From Circinella minor (taxonomy: Eukaryota > Mucoromycota > Mucoromycetes > Mucorales > Lichtheimiaceae): DNA of 31,899 nt. Of this stretch, positions 1 to 10,536 are shown piece after piece. Positions within the stretch are counted from its first letter, which is position 1, and each line of letters opens with the position of its first letter. Where the stretch lies: the NCBI GenBank assembly GCA_016758965.1, contig JAEPRB010000356.1:1-31899 (forward strand). The letters run 5' to 3'. A program made the translations under genes and the position numbers. The notes under the pieces are model-generated. The model worked only from the letters and a program-made list of their open reading frames with translations, ran no database searches and was not told where the DNA came from.

Positions 1-118
1 GTGTGCAAAGTGCAAAAAGCGAGGATTGTGCAATTTTATTAAGTAAAAACTGGGATTTTGGCCAAAAAGTGTGCAAAAAGCGGGGGTGTGCAAAAAGCGG
101 GGGTGCAAAAAACGGGGT
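1..118. repeat. Short tandem repeat of a GTGCAAAAAGCGGGG-like unit
   Basis: At 68-118 three units in a row follow the pattern GTGTGCAAAAAGCGGGG (the third is shortened and changed to AACGGGG). A looser relative, GTGCAAAAAGCGAGG, occurs near position 10. The G-rich units stand out against very AT-rich surroundings. This could be the edge of a transposable element that continues outside the window. No coding function is supported. Confidence 0.5.
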
Positions 119-2100
119 TTTACTGTATTATTATTGTTTTATTACTATATGCATCAGGTCTACTACTATTTTATTCAATTATGGTCTATTACTTTTTTTT
201 TTATTTATGCATTTTTTTCTTTTTTTTTTCTTTTTCTCACATAACTAAGCCCTTTCTTTTAATGTTTTATTTTAACTTGACTTTATACAAAAGCACAACA
301 ATATGTATATTCTCTGTGATTTTTTTTGGGATCCATAACTCGCCTCCTATACCTTTTACTATGATATATGCTTCTCCTCTTACAATGAATATATTTTTCC
401 GTTTATAATTTATGTAGTTACCATTTTTTCTTATTGCTATTATTTCTTTTATGTCAAAACATAGTCTATTCTCTTATTTATATCTTTCTCGTTCAAACGA
501 CATGTTTTCTTATATTTTATTACTATCAAACCACTTTCATACAAATATAATTTATTTTGCAAATTCAAATATATCAAGTATTACTCTTACTTCAGACTTT
601 TGTTGCAGCAATGATGGTACAGCTAAGGTTTTTTAAGCTTGTCATTTACGTATATTTGATGTACACGATTACTTTACTTATTATACTATCTTCAAGATGA
701 GAAAATTATTTTGTTCACGTTTTTTTTTACTGTATACGTATACTGTAGTTACTTTATATACGTAGCTTTCTTATTATTTCTTTAGAGCAAAATCAGATCA
801 GATGAATATCTCCCAAGAATGGCTTTAAAAGATACCAAATATACTAATTGTTTTATGACCTGTTGACCTAATAATGTACATGTATTTTTAATGACATTAA
901 TGCAAACAGTAGAATATGTTGTATTATTATTTAATGTATTCTGATACTATCATTGTGAATACCTCACTTTTTCTGTTATTTGTATAAGTTGACTACAGTG
1001 TACATCTCTCAAATATCTGACGATATTTTCTTTCTTGTAAGTAAGCACCATCGTATGGATTCACTTTGCAGTGAAAATGAAATTCGATAACATAGGGGTC
1101 AATATTATATTATCAATAATAATTCTATATGCATTAATGTCTATTGGGACATGGATTGAGTTTATAGTAGTGTTTGAATAGCGCCCCTTTTATGTAAACG
1201 ATGTATATAATAAAGCTAGAATTTCTGCATTGCTATATTAATATACTATACTTAGTATTACATAAAGCAAACAGTTACGTGGGATGATAATAATAATAAG
1301 CTTATTTACTCTAACGCGAAAAGAGAGGAATAAAAGGCACATTTTCACATATATTTAACCAGTAGATTCAATGTATCAAAAGTCGTTATAAGTAAATCTT
1401 AATTTGGATTCCATATTTGAGGACTCAAGAATACACCTAATAATATATTTGGTTGATAGTAATTTATAATTCTATTCATACTATGATTATCTAAATCTAA
1501 ACATGAATCAATAAAGCACATGTTTCATACAATATAACTAAAATTAAAAAATGTATTGCTGTCAGTGTTGTTGATTAATGCCATGTTGTATATAGCATCT
1601 TTTTTAAACACCTTCATTGAGTTTCAGTACTAACCAAGATGTGCGAGATTATAATCTAGTGTTATTAATAAAAAGAATGACACGATTAAATTGATTGGGT
1701 AGAATAAGGGAATGCCACGTGCACATACATATGCAGAGGGTATGCAAAAAGGATCCGGTAAGCTCCCAGCGCTGCTGCGTGACGCTGCGACGGATTCAAA
1801 GCCAACACTGGGAATATCATAAAGGGGATTATTTAAACAAAATAGGAAAAATTTCCGGGGGCCAAAGGTGTTTTAAAGTCAGTGTTTCATTTCTATTTCT
1901 ATTGTTTAACTTTTTTTTCCTTTGCTTTCTTTTCTTTTCCATCTTTTCCATCAATTTTTTTTTCTTTCACTCATATTCTACTCTTTTTTCTTCTTTATAA
2001 AAATATTATGTTAATAAAAGATAACTTCATGTAAAAAAAAAGACAGTTCATTTACAACTCCTTTTTGATCATATATTCAATTCTCTTACCACTGTGACCT
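119..2100. other. AT-rich gene-free stretch
   Basis: Short open frames here are broken by stops, have low-complexity composition and lack splice structure. A pyrimidine tract runs from about 1905 to 1995. A patch of higher GC lies at about 1715-1870 with a CACGTG E-box near 1718; it looks like a promoter but no recognisable gene follows. I see no RNA gene. Confidence 0.5.
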
Positions 2101-3022
2101 CAAACTTGGAGGTGAAAATTGCAAAAATCATGTTAAAATGGTGGCAATATAAGGATTTTCGTTTGTTCGACGCATACGTATTTCCCCTGATGGAGACTTG
2201 GCCCTACTACTAAGTAGATCCTCGAATATCTTTCAATAACCAAGAGAAGGTAGAGCGATTTTTTGGCGCTCTTATGTTTAGATATGTTAGTTTGAAAAAT
2301 TGACAAAGTCCTTTAATTATCTTTATATGACCAGTCGTGTATTCTTCCCAGTTGCTGTCTTCTTGTGGCCAATGGTAAGTTATAACTTTTCCTATGAATA
2401 AAAAAAATAACTATAGAAAGATATATGTGTAAATTGATTAATACTATAAATTTCCACTTTTATATTCAATTCTATAAAGTAGCATAAATTGCTCTGTTTA
2501 ATGATATGTTCTCATCCATATATAAATGGGGTATGATTATATCTATACCACATTGAAAAACAAAGGACATGTGGTATTTTTTATTATTGATAGTATAGAA
2601 GAAAATAACAAGCTCCACTTGGTGCAAGTCTGCGGTCCTGCAACAAAAAATCTGGAAATCTCAGGGTTGCAAAACGCAGGATTGACTGTAGTTATCCGCA
2701 GCACACTGTCTTCTCCAATTTAACATCAAATAACTTTGTGTACATATACACATGTACCATGACAAGTCAGCCCCAATTTTTGGAAGGTAATACTAGCTAA
2801 TGGATAGAATTAATAATAAGACAACTAAATATATAATCAATTTCTTTTCTAGTTTTATATAAATATTTTGATGAAGAGAATGAGGCACCTTCTTTTAAAA
2901 AAATTTACCTAAGTAACAAAAATTACATTATTCATAACAGCAATTTTAAGCATGCCATAGAAACCTGGAATGCTCGTTTTTAATAGACCAGCTTTAGATC
3001 GCGGTGTTGAGGTTAGAAAAAA
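2101..3022. other. Unassigned stretch with coding-like fragments
   Basis: Several pieces look partly coding but do not join into a gene. One begins at the ATG at 2328 and runs into a GTAAGT donor at about 2379. Another is a 65-codon open frame at about 2526-2723 whose middle (LHLVQVCGPATKNLEISGLQ) reads like real protein. They may be remnants of an upstream gene or unrecognised 5' exons of the gene that follows. I cannot assign a family. Confidence 0.3.
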
Positions 3023-4948
3023 ATGTTTGTTTTCTTGGGTTTACTCAAATATCTAACTTGGCGGTTATTTTATCTATGGACATCAGACGAACAGCCTGAT
3101 TGGTATACTATTATGGAGGAAATACTGGAGGTAGGTTTATATATTTAGGTATAACTACTTGGTTAAAAAATATAAGAAGATACAGAAAAAGGATATTTCG
3201 TGACAAAAATTTCCTATGATGCTTTTATTAATAGCTCAAGTCCGATGATCATACGGCGTCGAATAATGAAAAGCGTTCTTCTTCCCGTCAATCCACTAAT
3301 TCAACTAATTCATCTAATGGCAGCGTAAGTAATAGGAGAAGTACGTATGTCGATAATGATCACTCCTGCTATTGATCGCGACTAACAAGTATCTTTTGTT
3401 TTTTTAGACGTTACTGACTGAATCCCAAAAGGCTTCATTTAAATCAAAATATGATTCCTTGGTGCGAGAAAAAATGTGGGAAATTGAAGAGGGAGTGTAT
3501 GTGGAGGAAAAAATGTACGAATATGGGTTAACAGTTCCTTACGAGCAGTAAGTACTCTTATTTTATTCTGTTTGGTATTAAGATGGATCATATCACAACA
3601 ATGTTACGTATGTAAACTGACCAGCAATATACACTTCTAGTGCAGTCCACTCATTTATCATGAATGTTGCTGATCCGTGCTGGGAAAAAGACTTTACACC
3701 ATCACAGTTGGAGAAGATCCAATCAGAGTTTCTAAAACCTTTACCAGCATTGCAACAAGAAATAACGGAATTTTTTCCAAAAATTTAAGAATTTAGTAGG
3801 ACATCTTTTTTATCAATTACATAAAACAACGACAGACAGAAAGAACTTACTAACAACCAATATTATTTAATACATAGACTGATATAGATGACATATGGGA
3901 GATAGCTGAAGAAGCTAGATTTCACCCCATAAAACAATTTGATCTTGATTTTTCAAAGCGAATGATTTTAGATATTGTTTCTTCTTACCGGTGGGGCAAC
4001 ATATATCGGACAGCTGTTGCGGGCGGTGAGCGTGATTTCATTATGCTGATTTGGAGAGCAATAGACATGTGCTTTCAAAACCTACGTGTTGACGCGTTAA
4101 GGTAAATTTAAATTTTTTATTAATGGGAAAATTGATACTAGTGTGATCATTAAATTAAACGCACGCTTAAAATATTTATAGAAGCGATCAACAATCCCTT
4201 GCTGGCTCTGCCAGATATAACGAAAATCGTGTGGGTGATGATGGACGCATTAAACCTAAGGTCCAAGGATATAAACCTGATTTGATTCTGAAGAAAGAAC
4301 AGCTGGAGTATGGGGCAAGTGAAAATGGCGGTGCAGATGAAGCAGGTATTGGAGCGAAAGAAGTCACAGAAAAATATATCAAGTTGCCTAAAACGTTAAA
4401 AGATATGGCTTTACGCCTCGCCGCCGATCTCAATAATGAGGAAAAAAAGATCCGCAAGCTTCAAATAGTGGGAATAATTAACACACGTAAGTAGTGCTTT
4501 TTTATTTATTGGGATGTTGATTATATCATAAATCTGACAGTGTGGCGTATTATGAACTATGGCTGTTTTTCTTTCATCAGATCTCAGAATGAATAGCATG
4601 ATCCTCGATATGCCAGCTGGGTACGTATGTAGAATCACGCCTCTGGTAGAGCAAAAAATTGGAGCTACTTTAGGAGAACAAATGTATAAAACATATATAC
4701 CATTCTTAAAGCAGGTGATCATGTTAAAGGTACATTGCTAAAATAGGAAGAGATGGAAAAAAGAACAAACATAATACGCAAACTTTATCTTATCAAATAA
4801 TCACTCTATGTTTATATACAATTAGATGATGGTCAAGAACACTATTGATGTTGTTACAGCAGCTGTTGATGACGATGAGGACAGTGATACCGAACAAAAT
4901 CGAATTGGATACTTACCATTTGTTAAAAGAAAAAAAACAATTACTATA

Positions 4949-4962
4949 CACCACGGCTAAAA
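4949..4962 (+). repeat. Left terminal inverted repeat of the 700-bp element
   Basis: CACCACGGCTAAAA directly follows the ATA target copy. It supplies the last two codons and the TAA stop of the interrupted frame, so the present protein would end in element-derived residues (HHG). Confidence 0.85.
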
Positions 4963-5634
4963 TGAGTAATAAAAATGAATGGATTTCCATGGATCTGCAT
5001 GATCATTAATGCCATGAATCTCTATGAAACGTGTCACTTCATGGAGATTCATAGATCTATGCAGAATCATAGATATTCAGTCATATCCATTACCTATTTA
5101 TATACAGATTCATGCAGATTCGTGGATTTTCAGCACCTAGTTTTCGAATAATATATATTTTACTTTATGAACATATACATTATACTGTAGCTATAACATG
5201 GTTGAAACCAGTTCTATTATATTATGATAGGCACTTTGAATAATAAAATTTTATTTTTGTGGGTCATTAACTATATGAGATAATGAAAAAAGTAGTAAAA
5301 GAAGTGCGTGGGAACACTACTTCTCGTCAAACGATTATGGTTTCACGAAGTATAAGTATGCGATTTCATAGATTATCACTCATATTTACAAAGCATGCAT
5401 TTTCATTCATAATCATAGATATCTTTTCATAGATATTTGTTCAATTTTATGCAGATTCATATATCACTCAGAGTCATACATTGTCACTCAGATTCATTAA
5501 GTTTTGTAATAGAGATTCATGGATTTATTTCCATGAAAATGAATGATTGTCTTTTTTCATGCATATTCATAGAGAAGCATGATATTCATAACCCATAATT
5601 CATATTCATAGAGAATTAAGCAATTCCATGCATT

Positions 5635-5648
5635 TTTTAGCCGTGGTG
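5635..5648 (-). repeat. Right terminal inverted repeat of the 700-bp element
   Basis: TTTTAGCCGTGGTG is the exact reverse complement of the left end and is followed at once by the second ATA target copy. Confidence 0.85.
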
Positions 5649-5705
5649 ATACCCTCTGCTCTAAATACCAAAATAACAAAGAAAAGAAAGTTGGATGACT
5701 GCTAG

Positions 5706-6515
5706 TTAGCAAATCCATCGTTTTCCTCCTATTTTTTTTCGCTTCTTCATATACCTCAACTCATAAGTTCTTCATCCTATCTTTTTCTCAAAAACATTTG
5801 TACAATACCCCACATTCATCATCGCAGTTATTTTTTTCCCTTCTGCATGAACTCATTTATTATCTTTTCAAAGATTCTTAAACCAAACGACATTCATATC
5901 TCCATACCTGTAATAAGGCTATATATATATATATATATATTTGCATACCAATATAAACATAATTATCATCTGTTATTTTTATACGTACATCTCTCTAAGG
6001 AAGTTAGCAACACAGCCCCATGACTAAGCTTACTACAGTGGCCGAGCTACTCTGGTTGCTAAGGATACTGCAGCGGCGAAGCTTATCGTAGTCCACAAAA
6101 TAAGATTTTATAGTACTTGCCCTGGTTAATTAGAAGTTACCAATTCCCACAACGGTACCACCGTTAATATAATTAACATTACCCCGAATTGTTATCATAA
6201 GTTGAAAAAAGATATTATAAATAATCGTTACGTGCTTTTATTAAGTAAAGGACATCCAGTTATATGATATTGTTCAAGCCAGTAAATTTTGTATATTATG
6301 TATATTGAACTTTAGATATTACAATCTCACAATCCCAGGTGAAAACAAGGTACGTAAAATCATTTAAACCACGAATAGATTTGAAAAATTAAAAACTTAG
6401 TAATTCAAAAAAGTCCAGGATTTGAAATCCCGTACTAATGATTTATTTATCAGTGTCCAGCTGATTTCAAATACGAAAAAAGGATATATAATTAAATTAA
6501 GTATAAGTTATAAAC
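5706..6515. other. Gene-free stretch with an AT microsatellite
   Basis: It contains an (AT)10 run at 5921-5940 and a more GC-rich patch at about 6000-6110 with imperfect repeats around AAGCTTA. A small palindrome lies around AACGGTACCACCGTT near 6152. No tRNA fold or convincing coding frame was found. Confidence 0.5.
5921..5940. repeat. (AT)10 microsatellite
   Basis: Uninterrupted AT dinucleotide run between two gene-free AT-rich segments. Confidence 0.9.
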
Positions 6516-7305
6516 TTAAGCATGAATAAAATTCTTTGCTTCTTGTTGTAATGCTGGTAAAGGTTTTAGAAACTGTGATTGGATCTTCTCCAACTGTGAT
6601 GGTGTGAAAACCTTTCCCGAGCACGGATCAGCAATATTGATGATAAATGAGTGGACCGCACTAAAAGTGTATATTGCAGGTCAGTTTACATACGTAACTT
6701 TGTGATATGATCCATCTTAAGATCAAACACAATAAAATAAGATAATTAGGAGCATTTACTGTTCTTAAGGAACTGTTAACCCATATTCGTACATTTTTTC
6801 CTCTACATACACTCCCTCTTCAATTTCCCACGTATTTTCTTGCACCAAGGAATCATATTTTTTGAATGAAGCCTTTTGGGATTCATCCAATAAGGTCTAA
6901 AAAAACAAAAGATACTTGTTAGTTGCAATCAATAGCAAAGAGTGATCATTATCGGCATACTTCTCCTATTACTTACGCTTCCATTAGATGAATTAGATGA
7001 ATTAGTGCATTGACGGAAAGAAGAATATGTCTTTTTGTTATTTAATTATTAGACTTGTGCTATTTTATAGAACCATTATCAGAGATATTTGTCACAAAAT
7101 ATCATTTTTCTTGATGTTTTTATAACTTTTAAATAATTAGTTATATGTAAATATATATAAACCTACCTCTAGTATCTTCTCTACAATACTATACGAATCA
7201 GGTTATTTATTTGATATCTATAGATAAACAACTATTTAAGTTAGGGATTTGAATAACCTAAGAAAACCAGCATTATTTTCTAACCTCGATAATGTCGCTT
7301 CATTT
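6516..7305 (-). pseudogene. Inverted, truncated copy of the 3.0-3.8 kb orphan gene
   Basis: Read on the minus strand, this segment matches exons 1-4 and the introns of the orphan gene at about 3000-3788, roughly 90% in the best parts by eye. The shared exon core WEIEEGVYVEEKMYEYGLTV is unchanged. Introns match too: GTATGTAAACTGACC is shared and the acceptor region is nearly the same. The copy carries a stop at 6765-6767 (TAA where the other copy has TAC), loses one codon in exon 3, and ends in TAA at 6516-6518 at the same exon boundary. Exons 5-8 are absent. It is most simply a dead duplicate. Confidence 0.85.
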
Positions 7306-7325
7306 AACACTGGATTGGATGATGA

Positions 7326-7580
7326 TTATAATGTCCATACAAAATTATCATCAACTGTAGGAACATCAAAGATGGGCTCGACAACACAGAATTTATAGAA
7401 TGTGAATGATCCAACGTATATATGAATCAATGTGAGCGTACGCTTTAGTGTAACTATGACATTTGGGTTTTTCATCGTGTAACCATAGTTTGTAAAATCT
7501 TCTTGATCTTCTTTATCATTATCGTCATCTTGAACGTTATTATATAGATTGCAAACCCCTTTTGTGTAGGTCTCTTCGCT
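7326..7580 (-). pseudogene. Orphan coding fragment next to the inverted copy
   Basis: A minus-strand open frame of about 80 codons ends at TAA 7326-7328. It holds an acidic start (DDDNDKEDQEDF) and a conserved-looking body (NPNVIVTLKRTLTLIHIYVG). In the same frame past the stop, the sequence runs into the inverted orphan copy (SSSNPVLNEATLSRLE). It could be a 5' exon of that gene broken by a stop, or a separate remnant. No family is recognised. Confidence 0.35.
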
Positions 7581-8537
7581 CTAACTTCAAGTATTCTGAA
7601 CTCTTTGACCTTTTCATGGTGACCAGGAGGACATTCTTCGATCATAATGTAGTAGAAATTTTTTTTACTTCATGCTCTTCTACTTGATTAAATATAACCT
7701 ATTAATATGATGAGAAAATCAATCAAAAGAAAAATAAAATTAAACATATGAAAAATGATCACTTCATATATCTATTTTATCGTTCTTATTATTTACCTGG
7801 CGAGGAGATTAAGACCTTCTTATAAAACATTTATAACAATGAAAAAATTTAATCCACCGTTCTTGAGCCATTGAATGGTATTTGAATGTCAAAAAAAAAT
7901 CGTGCTGTTATATCGTAGACATCATTTTCTTTTAAAAATTGTTTCCATTTTTTTTTACTCTATTTATCAATACTTCTTTCACCAAACATCCGTTCGGCAT
8001 TAGCATCACAATTGCATTATATTACTGAGGTACTAAAACCAATTCAACCCACAAAAACGCATCCATACATTTTTTTTATTTATACAAAGTTAGGTATAAA
8101 AAGAAACAAGCTTACATTTTATCCCTTTAATCGTTACTCTCGTTCTTTTGTCAGAATATACTTAATTCAGATGATGATAACCAAAGTTTTTATCACTTTT
8201 AATATCTAAAACAGCCAATATAACCTCATTAACTGCATTTTGAAATAATTTATATTTGGTAATCTTGAGGTACTGATGTTTGTTGTATTCTTTTCAAGAC
8301 TGTAGTTTGCTGTCTAAATTCTTCGATACTATATTAGATACTCTGTTGACAGCGTTATACTCTAGATCGTAATTGTGCTCTTTTTTTAAACGTTAATTTT
8401 ATTAGCAACAGTCGAACAGAAGGTGACATGTTTACATATTCCAAATCAAGATAGTGTTCAGTTTATTTTTAATTTCATCATAAATAAAAGAAAATTGATA
8501 TAGTTGTAATTGTCGTTGTCTTCATTATTATAGTCCA

Positions 8538-8558
8538 TTGTTGTTGTTGTTGTTGTTG
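8538..8558. repeat. (TTG)n microsatellite
   Basis: About seven TTG units in a gene-free stretch. Confidence 0.8.
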
Positions 8559-9940
8559 AGAAGAAAAATTACAAAGAAAACGGTGTTATCACCGCCCTTT
8601 TTTTGTTTTAGGTTAAATTGGTAGAAGGTTGTCGCACATTGAAGATGTGACTTGATTCTCTTTTACGTTTACAGCTTCGCCAGGTTTATATTATTTCGCC
8701 CATGCTTCGCTTAAGGTTTCCCTGACCATAATTTATCTCGATTGATTGTGCGAACTTCTTGCATCAAAAAATACAACAAAGGCTAAGTAGTAAATCTCTT
8801 TATTTTCTTCCTTTTTTGTTCTCTTTTTTCTTTCAACCTAGGATCTCTGTTGCGGGTGCGTCCTTCTTCATGTCCCAGTGGTGAGTGTGGAATAACTGGT
8901 GATAGTTGCGTGCCGCCCAGTCCCTCAGCATTCACTGCGAATTGTTTCTTATCTTGATATTTCTTATTTATGGTAAATTCGAACTATTGCTGATTTTGTG
9001 TTTTTACTAACTATTTAAAACTTTTCCCGCATATCATAGCAACGTAATACCATGGAGCATTTCAGAATCAAACTTGGTAATATGTCGGGATAGTGCCTTT
9101 TACTATCTGTTGTAGAGATACACAGGCTGAGTATAATATTTAATGACGACATAAAGGATATATGTTATGTATGGACGACCTTATTACGATGTGCAGTTGT
9201 TATAAGCAATCATTCCGATCAAAGAAACACGTGAATTTTTGATTTAATATAGGAGTCAAGCAATAATGGTGGTTCTACTAACGTCCCTAACTATCGAAGT
9301 AAGGCATACAAGACATAAGGAAAAACAAAAAAGATAATCAGGAGATGCCATATGCTCCGCAATTATTACGTATTATTTTTTATTGAGCTTTACAATATCA
9401 TATAATAAACTTTATATTCTAAGTTATATTATTATCTTATGTTGTTTACGATTATTTATTGTATACTGTCTATCGATTTATACAGCATACGTATATTATA
9501 GTATAATAAATTTTTTATCTACCATCGCTCAAATAGTATATATTGGTGTATTACGATAGTAAAAAAAAGTTACATCATGGAGATTTAACTACTTCTTGGA
9601 ACTCTAGGTATATAACAATAATAAATATATAGTGGGAGGATAAGATCTTGTTATTAAAGAAAATTTGAATAGTGTCGCTATGAACAAATGATCATAATTT
9701 TTAGTGCGATACATGACAACGATGAAGGAAGCTTATGATATATTGTTATTTATTTGTATCAGTAAGTAAAAAAAAAAAATAGCTTAGTATAGTATCACTG
9801 AAACTGAAGTGAGGTGTCAGAAGTATATCAGTAACCTACTACCATCGATTATTTATATCTCTTATATTACAAGGCTATTACTTGATTATCAGCGAATTAT
9901 TATAGTGGAAAGCTAAATTGATTTCAATGTTACATTTTAA

Positions 9941-9967
9941 TTTTTTTTTTTTTTTTTTTTTTTTTTT
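9941..9967. repeat. T27 homopolymer tract
   Basis: Twenty-seven consecutive T bases. It could be the poly(A) tail of a minus-strand retroposed copy, but no target duplication or source transcript was identified. Confidence 0.85.
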
Positions 9968-10536
9968 GAAAATGAAGGATGTGAAATTACTGTATTGAGT
10001 AAGTTACAATATTATCTATCAAGATCTCACTCATAATCATACGTACCGTCTAGAATTCTGTTTATTTCTTCGAACGTAAAGTAATAAATATCTATTTCAC
10101 GTATTGAGATACATTTTATATCTGTGAATATGTGCATTTACCTCACTTTCATTTATATTTAATTATAAGAAATAAATTATTTACCATACGTAGTAACTAA
10201 AAGAGCGTTTAACTCTTTGGATCGACAGTGCTAAAAACTGAACTTTCAAATTGATTGGACAATGATGGAAAAGCAATTCCCACATTTGCTGAGAAATTTA
10301 AAGATTTCATGATAATTTTGAACTATGGGTAGAAAATAGGTTCAGAACGAAAACATGTACAAAATTACACAACATGAGTTCCATAAAAAAAAGGCTTCTA
10401 TAGTTCTCAAGTGTCTTTTTTTTACAATACGTAATTGCATAGAATTGCTTGGTTCTATAAAATCTTCCAATTTTCATATATATATATCTAAATGTATGGA
10501 TCCATTGAAAGCGAAGAAAAAAACAATTAATTATAT

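Larger units (their letters stand above)
4949..5648. mobile_element. 700-bp non-autonomous DNA transposon (MITE-like)
   Basis: The ends are perfect 14-bp inverted repeats, CACCACGGCTAAAA at 4949-4962 and its reverse complement at 5635-5648. The flanks are ATA (4946-4948) and ATA (5649-5651), a 3-bp target duplication. Removing the element and one ATA joins two pieces of the neighbouring exon in frame, which supports a clean insertion. There is no transposase. Both subterminal zones are full of short GATTCAT/ATGAATC and CATAGAT motifs in both orientations. The 3-bp duplication, ends starting with CAC and dense subterminal repeats are compatible with the CACTA (CMC) superfamily; PIF/Harbinger also makes 3-bp duplications. 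The superfamily call is inference. Confidence 0.85.
3023..5705 (+). pseudogene. Multi-exon orphan gene, interrupted by a transposon
   Basis: I do not recognise a named family; from memory it resembles hypothetical proteins of Mucorales. Exons that keep phase are 3023-3130, 3235-3324, 3408-3547, 3641-3785, 3878-4101, 4182-4486, 4581-4729 and 4826-4948. The last exon is interrupted by a 700-bp insertion and resumes at 5652-5705 in the same frame, giving a basic tail (KITKKRKLDDC) and a TAG stop. Notable segments are a Ser/Asn-rich linker (exon 2), the block RWGNIYRTAVAGGERDFIML (exon 5), the KPDLILKKEQLEYGASE block (exon 6), DMPAGYVCRI (exon 7) and an acidic stretch before a KRKK cluster (exon 8). 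The start is uncertain: 3023 is the first ATG giving the hydrophobic beginning MFVFLGLLKYL. Exon 4 lacks a GT donor (TTAAGA at 3786), so reading through ends at TAA 3786-3788. This lesion and the insertion suggest a disabled or altered gene. The function is unknown. Confidence 0.6.
7581..10300. other. Long AT-rich gene-free stretch
   Basis: Frames are short and of low complexity, with no splice-consistent exon chain. It contains a (TTG)n run at about 8538-8558 and a T27 tract at 9941-9967. A more balanced patch at about 8640-8940 has no recognisable gene. I see no RNA gene. Confidence 0.5.

Noticed and set aside
451..636. Open frame ending in CCSNDGTAKVF, like a WD40 repeat end
   Set aside because: Only a single short motif; the rest is AT-driven hydrophobic sequence with no further repeats in frame.
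2165..2245. VRRIRISPDGDLALLLS, a WD40-like phrase
   Set aside because: One short phrase flanked by stops, no second repeat and no supporting exon chain.
4188..4457. Minus-strand open frame over the orphan gene
   Set aside because: It is opposite exon 6, which has splice-consistent coding on the plus strand.
8575..8605. CGGTG-TTAT-CACCG hairpin followed by T run, like a bacterial terminator
   Set aside because: Eukaryotic context, short stem, no gene ending here.
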